A stretch of DNA of 7,719 bases. Source: Frankiaceae bacterium. Lineage in GTDB: Bacteria; Actinomycetota; Actinomycetes; Mycobacteriales; SCTD01. The stretch spans positions 1 through 7,719 of the forward strand of contig JAJAYV010000421.1 in NCBI GenBank assembly GCA_026786045.1. The letters run 5' to 3'. The translations under genes and the position numbers were made by a program. Under the pieces are notes generated by a model. It saw nothing but the letters and a program-made list of their open reading frames with translations. It did not search any database and had not been told where the DNA came from. Numbering within the stretch: the first letter of the stretch is position 1; every line of letters begins with the position of its first letter. This document shows positions 1-5,900 of the stretch, piece after piece.

Positions 1-118
1 CACCACCCCGCCGGGGACGGCGGTGTCCCGGCCCCGGCTAAACACCCCCGCCCCCCGCGGCCCGGGACCCCCGCCCACCGCCCCCCGCGCGGGGGGCCGG
101 CCGTCGTCGCGTCGGGGC
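1..118. other. Gene-free GC-rich left edge with inverted repeats
   Basis: I see no supportable gene here. The stretch is C/G-dominated and contains two possible hairpins. One pairs GCCGGGG (10-16) with CCCCGGC (32-38), with an alternative inner pairing of GGGAC (14-18) with GTCCC (25-29). The other is the perfect palindrome at 80-97, listed separately. The region lies downstream of the minus-strand gene ending at 119, so it is probably a transcription-termination zone. Any gene to the left is outside the window. Confidence 0.5.
80..97 (-). terminator. Candidate GC hairpin terminator after the minus-strand gene
   Basis: An 18-bp perfect palindrome can fold into a 7-bp all-GC stem (GCCCCCC/GGGGGGC) with a GCGC loop. 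It begins about 21 bp past the stop codon of the minus-strand gene that ends at 119. No T-run follows on the minus strand. Actinobacteria often use hairpins without a U-tract, so termination is plausible but not shown. The palindrome is symmetric and could also serve a convergent gene left of the window. Confidence 0.35.
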
Positions 119-589
119 TCAGCCGCCGTAGATGCGCTCCGGGAACTCCTCCTCGGCCTGGGGCAGCTGCGGCTGGATGGTGGTGTCGAGGAAGGCGCTG
201 AGGTTGACGTCCTCGGCCGCCGCGCGCAGGTCGTCGAGGTGCAGCAGGCGACGGGTCGCCTCGGCGCGCAGGCCGTTGAGAGCCTCGACGTGCTCGTCGA
301 CCTGGCCGGACAGCGCCGTGATGGCGGTGACCTCGTCCTCGATCGTGCTGACCAATTCGCGCAGCGCGCCGGCCAGGGTGCCGGACACCGACGCCGCGGA
401 GGAGGAGCTCGAGGAGGAGCGCGACGCGCTGCTGCCGCTGCGCGAGCGGCTGCTGCTGGCCCGGCCGCTGCTGGCGCGTCCACCGGTCTTGCCGCCGCGG
501 CGGGTGCCGCTGCTCTTCGTGGCGCGGCTGGGCGCCGCCTCGGCCGCCGGGGTGGCGTCCGCAGTCTCGGTCGTGGCGTCGTCGAGCAC
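119..589 (-). CDS. Unrecognised small protein: Ser/Arg-rich linker plus acidic helical tail
   Basis: I do not recognise this 156-residue protein. From the GTG at 589, residues 1-20 are acidic and Ala/Thr-rich. Residues 21-67 form a low-complexity Ser/Gly/Arg segment with about ten Arg/Lys, no acidic residue and a run of seven serines (58-64). Residues 70-128 look like one or two amphipathic helices with regular Leu/Val/Ile spacing, possibly coiled coil. The tail is acidic and ends EEEFPERIYGG. There is no signal peptide or membrane segment, so it is probably cytoplasmic, and the basic linker could bind nucleic acid or another polyanion (inference only). The GTG start is chosen because GGAGG (594-598, minus strand) lies 4 nt upstream. 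The in-frame ATG at 688 would add 33 Arg/Pro-rich residues and has no ribosome site. It lies 111 bp downstream of the permease gene on the same strand. Longer frames on the plus strand here carry no recognisable domain. Confidence 0.65.
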   Translation of the reverse strand: MLDDATTETADATPAAEAAPSRATKSSGTRRGGKTGGRASSGRASSSRSRSGSSASRSSSSSSSAASVSGTLAGALRELVSTIEDEVTAITALSGQVDEHVEALNGLRAEATRRLLHLDDLRAAAEDVNLSAFLDTTIQPQLPQAEEEFPERIYGG

Positions 590-593
590 AGTT

Positions 594-598
594 CCTCC
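594..598 (-). promoter_or_regulatory. Ribosome binding site deciding the GTG start at 589
   Basis: GGAGG on the minus strand lies 4 nt before the GTG at 589. It is the only good Shine-Dalgarno sequence near any in-frame start of this gene. It favours the 156-residue product over the longer form starting at 688. The spacing is slightly short. Confidence 0.55.
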
Positions 599-636
599 AG
601 GTCGTTGCCGGCTGCGGGTGCGCGCGGGCCGGATGT

Positions 637-661
637 CGGGGACAATCCTGGCACGTCCCCG
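637..661. repeat. 7-bp inverted repeat between the permease and the small gene
   Basis: CGGGGAC (637-643) and GTCCCCG (655-661) form perfect 7-bp arms around an 11-nt centre. The repeat sits in the 111-bp gap (590-700), 40 bp past the permease stop and 48 bp before the GTG of the small gene. It could be a terminator hairpin for the permease transcript or an operator for the downstream gene. No T-run follows on the minus strand. Its arms contain the same GGGAC/GTCCC half-sites as the boxes near narK, but with an 11-nt rather than 4-nt spacer. Confidence 0.4.
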
Positions 662-700
662 GCTCGGCACGTCGTACGCGCGGGACATGTCGCGGCTGCG

Positions 701-1450
701 TCACAGCAGCGCGAGGCCGACCCCGATGCCGAGCACCACCACCGCGGCCCGCAGCACCCCGGGCGACAGGCGCTGCGCGACGTGCGCGCCGAGGTAGCCG
801 CCGACCAGCGCGGACGGCGCGAGAACCGCGACGCTGACCCAGTCGACCGGACCGAAGAGCGCGAACGCCACGAGCGCGACGGCGTTGATGACGAGCGACA
901 GCCCGCTCTTCAGGGCGTTGAGCCGCTGCAGGTCGTCGGCCACGAACAGCCCGAGCACGACGAGCAAGACGACGCCGAGCCCGCCCCCGAAGTACGCGCC
1001 GTACGCCGCGGCGACGACCAGACAGCCGTGCAGCAGCGGCGAGCGCACGTCGCCCCCCGCCCCGGGCCACCGCCGTACCCGTTCGGTCACGCGGCCCTGC
1101 ACGGCGAGCAGCAGCGCACCGAGGATGACCAGCCACGGCACCACCCGGGCGAACGCCTCCTCGCTCGTGACGAGGAGCAGCAGGCAGCCGAGCACGGCGC
1201 CGAGCAGGGCGGCGGGGGCGAGCACGGCCAGGCGGGAGCGCTGCGGGCGCAGCAGGTCGCGGTAGCCCCAGCTGGTGCCGACGTAGCCCGGCCAGACGGC
1301 GACGCTGTTGGTGACGTTCGCGGCCAGCGGCGGGAGCCCGACCGCCAGCAGGGCGGGGAAGCTCACCAGCGAGCCGCCGCCGGCCACGGCGTTGACGCCG
1401 CCCGCGGCCAACCCGGCCACGACGAGCAGCAGCGCCTCGGCGGCGGTCAC
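701..1450 (-). CDS. TSUP (TauE/SafE) family membrane permease
   Basis: This is a 249-residue polytopic membrane protein of the TSUP family (sulfite exporter TauE/SafE, DUF81). The family exports small anions such as sulfite, sulfoacetate or other organosulfur compounds; the substrate here cannot be told. The family's two-fold repeat is visible. The N-terminal half carries AGGVNAVAGGGSLVSFPALL (about residues 16-35) followed by a conserved ANVTNS. The C-terminal half carries YGAYFGGGLGVVLL (150-163) followed by NALK (178-181). About seven to eight hydrophobic helices fill the rest, split by a short Arg-rich cytoplasmic loop near 119-137. The length matches the family's usual 240-270 residues. 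The GTG at 1450 is chosen because it starts just before the first helix and has GGTGG (1457-1461) 6 nt upstream. The frame stays open to an ATG at 1735, but that would overlap the divergent narK gene and add a Cys/Arg-rich non-homologous leader. It is transcribed divergently from narK. Confidence 0.88.
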   Translation of the reverse strand: MTAAEALLLVVAGLAAGGVNAVAGGGSLVSFPALLAVGLPPLAANVTNSVAVWPGYVGTSWGYRDLLRPQRSRLAVLAPAALLGAVLGCLLLLVTSEEAFARVVPWLVILGALLLAVQGRVTERVRRWPGAGGDVRSPLLHGCLVVAAAYGAYFGGGLGVVLLVVLGLFVADDLQRLNALKSGLSLVINAVALVAFALFGPVDWVSVAVLAPSALVGGYLGAHVAQRLSPGVLRAAVVVLGIGVGLALL

Positions 1451-1486
1451 GTCGCGCCACCGGGCACGGGCGCAGCGTGGCAGAGC

Positions 1487-1502
1487 CGGGACCTTGGTCC
1501 CG
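1487..1502. promoter_or_regulatory. DosR/DevR-like box 1 (perfect inverted repeat)
   Basis: The core GGGACCTTGGTCCC (1488-1501) has perfect 6-bp arms around a TT centre, extended by one C-G pair to 1487-1502. The GGGAC-N4-GTCCC core matches the central part of the known DosR/DevR box of actinobacteria (TTSGGGACTWWAGTCCCSAA). The outer TT is not conserved, and the central four bases are CTTG rather than TWWA. Assignment to a DosR/NarL-family response regulator is inference. Confidence 0.5.
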
Positions 1503-1508
1503 ACGCCG

Positions 1509-1522
1509 GGGACCTTCGTCCT
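1509..1522. promoter_or_regulatory. DosR/DevR-like box 2 (imperfect)
   Basis: GGGACCTTCGTCCT repeats box 1 with three differences: two within the 14 bp (a changed base in the centre and in the final base) and one extra G in front. Its centre is 21 bp from that of box 1, two helical turns, so two dimers would sit on the same DNA face. It ends at the first base of a possible -35 element. Tandem boxes next to the promoter are usual for DosR-type targets; that this is one is inference. Confidence 0.45.
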
Positions 1523-1551
1523 TGCCGTCGCACCTCGCGACGCGCAAGAGT
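1522..1551 (+). promoter_or_regulatory. Possible narK promoter (-35 TTGCCG, -10 AAGAGT)
   Basis: TTGCCG (1522-1527) and AAGAGT (1546-1551) are 18 bp apart and would give a transcript starting near 1558, about 29 nt before the GTG. The match to the sigma-70-type consensus is weak (4/6 and 3/6), as expected for an activator-dependent promoter. Its -35 element touches box 2, the position expected for an activator contacting RNA polymerase. A mapped start site would be needed to accept it. Confidence 0.25.
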
Positions 1552-1574
1552 GCGGGCGTCCGCCGCCAGCCACT

Positions 1575-1579
1575 AGGGG
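1575..1579 (+). promoter_or_regulatory. Ribosome binding site deciding the narK start
   Basis: AGGGG lies 7 nt upstream of the GTG at 1587. It supports this start over earlier in-frame starts back to 1308, which would overlap the divergent permease gene. Confidence 0.55.
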
Positions 1580-1586
1580 CCCCACC

Positions 1587-2834
1587 GTGTCGCACGTCCA
1601 GCAGCGTCCACCGTCCACGACCGGGTCCGCGACCGCGTCGCCGGCCGCGCCGCCCGTCACCTCGACCGGGGCAGGCACCGTCCTGGCCCTCGCCACCATC
1701 GGCTTCCTGCTGAACTTCTGGGCGTGGGCGCTCATCAGCCCGCTGGGTGCGGCCTACCGCGAGGAGCTCGACCTCTCCTCCATCCAGCAGGCCTTCCTCG
1801 TCGCGGTGCCCGTGCTCGTCGGCTCGCTCGGCCGCATCCCGGTCGGGGCGCTCACCGACAAGCTCGGTGCCCGCGTCATGTTCCCGGCCGTCAGCCTCGT
1901 GACGGTCCTGCCGGTCCTGTTCGTCGGCCTGATCGCCGACAGCTACGCCGCGCTGCTGGTCGGCGGCTTCTTCCTCGGCATCGGCGGCACCGCCTTCGCC
2001 GTCGGCATCCCGCTGGTCAACAGCTGGTTCGCGCCCGAGCGCCGAGGACTGGCCCTCGGCGTCTTCGGCATGGGTACCGCCGGGACCGCGGTGTCCGCCT
2101 TCACCACCGTGCAGCTGTCCGACGCCTTCGGCCGGTCGGTCCCGTTCGTCGTGGTGGCCGTGCTGCTGCTCGCCTACGCCGCGGTCGCGGCGACGTGGCT
2201 GCGGGACGCGGCCGCTCCCGGCCCCTCGACCGGGGTGTCCTTCCTCCGGCGCACGTGGGCCGCGGCGCGGCTGCCGTCGACCGTGCAGCTGTCCGCGCTC
2301 TACGCCCTGGGCTTCGGCGGCTTCGTCGCGTTCAGCGTCTACCTGCCGACCCACCTGCGGAACACCTACGGGCTCGAGCAGAGCGACGCCGCGGTGCGCA
2401 CCGCCGGCTTCGTCGTCCTGGCCGTGCTGGCCCGCCCGATGGGCGGCTGGCTGTCCGACAGGTTGCACCCGGTGCCCGTGCTGGCGTCGACCTTCCTGGC
2501 CACGTCGCTGCTGGCTGCCCTCGCCGCCTTCGAGCTGGACCTGATGCCCCTCGGCACGGTCGCGTTCCTCGGCCTGGCCATCGCGCTGGGCGCTGCCTCG
2601 GGCGCGGTCTTCGCTCTCGTCTCGCGGCTCGCACCTCCCGACCGGGTGGGTGCGGTCACCGGGATCGTGGGCGCCGCAGGCGGTCTCGGTGGCTTTGTCC
2701 CGCCACTGGTGATGGGCATCGTCTACGGCCGCTACGGCGACTACACGCTCGGCCTGGCGCTCCTGGCCTTGGTCGCGCTGGGCATGGCGGCGTTCACCTG
2801 GGGACCCGTGCGCCGGTCGGCTCGCTCCGCGTGA
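1587..2834 (+). CDS. narK: NarK-type nitrate/nitrite transporter (MFS, NNP family)
   Basis: This 415-residue, twelve-helix major facilitator protein is expected to import nitrate and/or export nitrite across the cytoplasmic membrane for the adjacent nitrate reductase. After a hydrophilic, Pro/Ser/Thr-rich N-terminus (1-30), helix 1 begins near 31. The MFS loop motif GRIPVGALTDKLGAR is at 82-96. R83 in this motif and R283 in LARPMGGWLSDR sit where the paired nitrate-binding arginines of NarK lie (E. coli R89 and R305). The second nitrate signature is clear at 362-373 (GAAGGLGGFVPP). The first signature region (161-170, GMGTAGTAVS) has Thr where many NarK proteins have Asn. The GTG at 1587 is chosen because AGGGG lies 7 nt upstream and helix 1 follows at a normal distance. 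The frame opens as early as 1308, but that would overlap the divergent permease gene and has no homology. It ends 106 bp before narG. Import versus antiport cannot be decided here. Confidence 0.88.
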   Translation: MSHVQQRPPSTTGSATASPAAPPVTSTGAGTVLALATIGFLLNFWAWALISPLGAAYREELDLSSIQQAFLVAVPVLVGSLGRIPVGALTDKLGARVMFPAVSLVTVLPVLFVGLIADSYAALLVGGFFLGIGGTAFAVGIPLVNSWFAPERRGLALGVFGMGTAGTAVSAFTTVQLSDAFGRSVPFVVVAVLLLAYAAVAATWLRDAAAPGPSTGVSFLRRTWAAARLPSTVQLSALYALGFGGFVAFSVYLPTHLRNTYGLEQSDAAVRTAGFVVLAVLARPMGGWLSDRLHPVPVLASTFLATSLLAALAAFELDLMPLGTVAFLGLAIALGAASGAVFALVSRLAPPDRVGAVTGIVGAAGGLGGFVPPLVMGIVYGRYGDYTLGLALLALVALGMAAFTWGPVRRSARSA

Positions 2835-2869
2835 GGCAGACCCGTGGGGCTAGGTTCGCCCGTACGACC

Positions 2870-2890
2870 TGCAGCGGCCCGTCCGCTGTG
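2870..2890 (+). repeat. Small hairpin between narK and narG
   Basis: CAGCGG (2872-2877) pairs perfectly with CCGCTG (2883-2888) around a CCCGT loop; two G-U pairs could extend the stem to 2870-2890. There is no following T-run. It could be a weak terminator, an RNA processing or stability element setting the narK:narG ratio, or chance. Confidence 0.3.
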
Positions 2891-2929
2891 CGCCCCCTTG
2901 CTCCGGGGCTGACCGATCACCGGTGCAGC

Positions 2930-2935
2930 AAGGAG
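2930..2935 (+). promoter_or_regulatory. Ribosome binding site deciding the narG start
   Basis: AAGGAG lies 5 nt upstream of the GTG at 2941. An in-frame GTG at 2923 is also open but would lie upstream of this site and has no good ribosome site of its own, so 2941 is preferred. Confidence 0.75.
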
Positions 2936-2940
2936 AGCGC

Positions 2941-5900
2941 GTGACCACGACCCGACCGCCTGCCCGTCCGACGACGGGGCTCGACACGCCGGCCGAGGAG
3001 CTGCTGCTCAAGGCGGGTCGGCACTTCCGCAAGGGACGGGTCAGCGACGACCTGCGGACGCTGCACCAGATCGGCGGGCGCGAGGCGGACGGGTTCTACC
3101 GCGACCGCTGGAGCCACGACAAGGTCGTGCGGTCCACGCACGGGGTCAACTGCACCGGCTCCTGCTCGTGGAAGGTCTACGTCAAGGACGGGATCATCAC
3201 CTGGGAGTCGCAGCAGACCGACTACCCGTCCGTGGGTCCCGACAGCCCGGAGTACGAGCCGCGCGGCTGCCCGCGCGGGGCCGCCTTCTCCTGGTACACG
3301 TACTCGCCGACGCGCATCCGCTACCCCTACGTCCGCGGGGTGCTGCTCGAGCTGTTCCGCGCGGCCAAGGCGCGCAACGGCGGCGACCCGGTGCTGGCCT
3401 GGGCCGAGATCGTCAGCACGCCCGAGCTCGCCAAGCAGTACAAGAGCGCGCGCGGCAAGGGTGGCCTCGTACGCGCCACCTGGGACGAGGCGGTCGAGCT
3501 GGCGTCGGCGGCGCACGTGCACACCGTCAAGACGTGGGGCCCGGACCGCATCGCCGGCTTCAGCCCGATCCCGGCGATGAGCATGGTCAGCCACGCGGCC
3601 GGCACCCGCTTCTACTCGCTGCTCGGTGCCCCGCTGCTGAGCTTCTACGACTGGTACGCCGACCTGCCGATGGCGTCGCCGCAGGTGTTCGGCGACCAGA
3701 CCGACGTGCCGGAGTCCGGCGACTGGTGGGACGCGTCCTACCTGATCCTCTGGGGCTCCAACGTGCCGGTCACCCGCACGCCGGACGCGCACTGGATGAC
3801 CGAGGCGCGCTACCGCGGGCAGAAGGTCGTCGTCTGCTCCCCGGACTACTCCGACGCCACGAAGTTCGCCGACGAGTGGCTTGCCCCGTCGCCCGGCAGC
3901 GACGGCGCGCTCGCCATGGCGATGGGCCACGTGGTGCTCAACGAGTTCTTCGTCCAGAAGCAGACGCCGCAGTTCGAGGACTACGTCAAGCGCTTCACCG
4001 ACCTGCCGTTCCTCGTCACCCTCGACGAGCGCGACGGCCGCGTCGTGCCGGGCCGCTTCCTCACCGCGTCCGACCTCGGCGAGACCGACGAGCACAGCGA
4101 GTTCAAGACGGTGCTCCTGGACGGCGCCGGTGAGCCGGTCGTGCCGAACGGCTCGCTCGGCTTCCGCTTCGGGGAGCAGGGCGCCGGCAGGTGGAACCTG
4201 GAGCTCGGCGATGTCGACCCGCTGCTCACGGCACTCGGCGAGGGCACCTCCAGCGAGGTCGCGCTGCCGCGCTTCGACTCGCCCGACGGGACCGGCTCGG
4301 TGGTGGTGCGCGGCGTGCCGACGCGAACCGTGGCGGGGCACCTCGTCACGACCGTGTTCGACCTGCTGCTCGCGACGTACGGCGTCGGGCGGGACGGGCT
4401 GCCCGGGCAGTGGCCGACCGGCTACGACGACCCGAGCACCCCGTGCACGCCGGCCTGGCAGGCCGAGCTGACCGGCGTGCCGGCAGAGAAGGCCGAGCGG
4501 ATCGGGCGGGAGTTCGCACAGAACGCGCTCGACTCCGGTGGCCGATCGATGATCATCATGGGTGCGGGCACAAACCACTACTTTCACTCCGACACGATCT
4601 ACCGCGCGTTCCTCATGCTCACGACGATCACCGGCTGCCAGGGCAAGAACGGCGGCGGCTGGGCGCACTACGTCGGGCAGGAGAAGGTCCGTCCCATCAC
4701 CGGCCACTCGCACCTGGCCATGTCCGCGGACTGGTCGCGCCCGCCGCGGCAGATGATCGGCACCGCGTACTGGTACCTGGCCACCGGTCAGTACCGCTAC
4801 GACTCCTTCGCCGCCGACGTCTTCTCCTCGCCGACCGGCGAGGGGCGGTTCACGGGGATGACGACCGCGGACGTGCTCGCGCAGTCGGCGCGGCTCGGGT
4901 GGATGCCGTCGTACCCGACGTTCAACTGGAACCCGCTCGACCTCGGCGACGCGATCGGGCGCAGCGGCCAGAAGCCGGGCGACTTCGTCGCCGACGAGCT
5001 CGAGGCCGGGCGGCTGAAGTTCGCCGGCGAGGACCCGGACGCGCCCGAGAACTTCCCGCGGGTGCTCACCGTCTGGCGGGCCAACCTGCTGGGCTCCTCC
5101 GGCAAGGGCAACGAGTACTTCCTCAAGCACCTGCTTGGCGCGGACAACTCGCTGCGCGCCGAGGAGCCACCGCCCGCCAGCCGGTCGCGCGACATTGCCT
5201 GGCACGACGAGGCTCCCGAGGGAAAGCTCGACCTGCTGCTGGCGCTTGACTTCCGGATGACGTCGACGACGTTGTTCGCCGACGTGGTGCTGCCGGCCGC
5301 GACCTGGTACGAGAAGCACGACCTCAACACCACGGACATGCATCCGTTCGTCAATGCCTTCACCCCGGCGATCTCACCGCCGTGGCAGACGCGCACCGAC
5401 TTCGACATCTTCCAGACGCTGGCCAAGACGTTCAGCGAGCAGGCCAAGACGCACCTCGGTACCCGCACCGACCTCGTGGCATCGCCGCTCGCGCACGACA
5501 CCCCCGACGAGCTGTCGCTGCCGCACGGCAAGGTCCTGGACTGGAAGGCCGACGGCACCCGCCCGATCCCGGGCGTCAACTTCCCCAAGCTGACGCTGGT
5601 CGAGCGCGACTACACCGCCATCGCCGCCAAGATGGGCGCTCTCGGCCCGCTCGCGGACAGCCTCGGCGCGACGACGAAGGGCATCACCTACGAGCTGTCG
5701 CAGCCGGTGGAGCACCTGCGCCACAAGAACGGCACCGTCCGCGGCGGGGTGGCGGACGGTCGGCCGCGGCTGGACACCGACACCTCGATGTGCGAGGCGA
5801 TCCTGGCGCTGTCCGGCACGACGAACGGCCACCTCGCGGTGCAGGGGTTCGAGACGCTGGAGAAGCGGACGGGCACGCGGCTGGCCGACCTGGCTCGCGA

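Larger units (their letters stand above)
1451..1586. promoter_or_regulatory. Divergent intergenic region between the TSUP gene and narK
   Basis: These 136 bp must hold the promoters for both the leftward permease gene and the rightward narK gene. The region contains a tandem pair of GGGAC-type boxes (1487-1522), a possible plus-strand promoter (1522-1551), AGGGG (1575-1579) seven nt before the narK GTG, and GGTGG (minus strand, 1457-1461) before the permease GTG. Spurious open frames run through it on both strands, but neither encodes anything homologous to the flanking families. Confidence 0.6.
2835..2940 (+). promoter_or_regulatory. narK-narG intergenic region
   Basis: This is a 106-bp gap between genes of the same strand. 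It contains a TAGGTT (2851-2856) that resembles an actinobacterial -10 element without a convincing -35, a small hairpin (2870-2890), a weaker GCCCC/GGGGC pairing (2892-2896 with 2905-2909), and the narG Shine-Dalgarno. It contains no second copy of the GGGAC-N4-GTCCC box. narG may be read from narK, from its own promoter, or from both. Confidence 0.35.

Noticed and set aside
14..29. GGGAC-N6-GTCCC at the left edge as a third DosR-like box
   Set aside because: The spacer is 6 rather than 4 nt, the site lies in a generally C/G-rich stretch downstream of a gene, and no start codon follows. Most likely it is chance or part of a hairpin.
119..130. C-terminal Gly-Gly of the small protein as a ubiquitin/Pup-like conjugation tail
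   Set aside because: A terminal Gly-Gly alone is weak evidence. The protein lacks a beta-grasp-like pattern and the Pup-type GG-Glu/Gln ending, and no conjugation or protease genes are nearby in the window.
399..423. GGAGGAGGAGCTCGAGGAGG run as a microsatellite or regulatory repeat
   Set aside because: It is simply the serine codon run (TCC/TCG/AGC on the minus strand) of the small gene. The mixed codons argue against a slipped simple repeat.
23..1576. 517-codon open frame on the plus strand across the left third
   Set aside because: It runs antisense to the TSUP gene and the small gene. It is an Arg/Gln/Gly/Ala-rich low-complexity translation with no recognisable domain and no credible ribosome site.
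1308..1586. Longer N-terminus for NarK starting at 1308
   Set aside because: The extra 93 codons overlap the divergent permease gene and cross the boxes at 1487-1522. They have no family similarity, whereas the GTG at 1587 has a ribosome site at proper spacing.
1451..1735. Longer N-terminus for the TSUP permease starting at 1735
   Set aside because: It would cross the divergent promoter region and overlap narK by 149 bp. The 95 extra residues are not membrane-like, and the 249-residue form already has the full family length.
1724..2944. 406-codon plus-strand frame overlapping narK
   Set aside because: It is the +1-shifted shadow of narK, Arg/Gly/Pro-rich, with none of the hydrophobic helices or signature motifs.
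2917..5343. 808-codon open frame on the minus strand inside narG
   Set aside because: It is entirely antisense to an unmistakable, intact narG. Its translation is Arg/Val/Ala/Leu-rich without any domain. Long antisense frames are expected in very GC-rich coding DNA.
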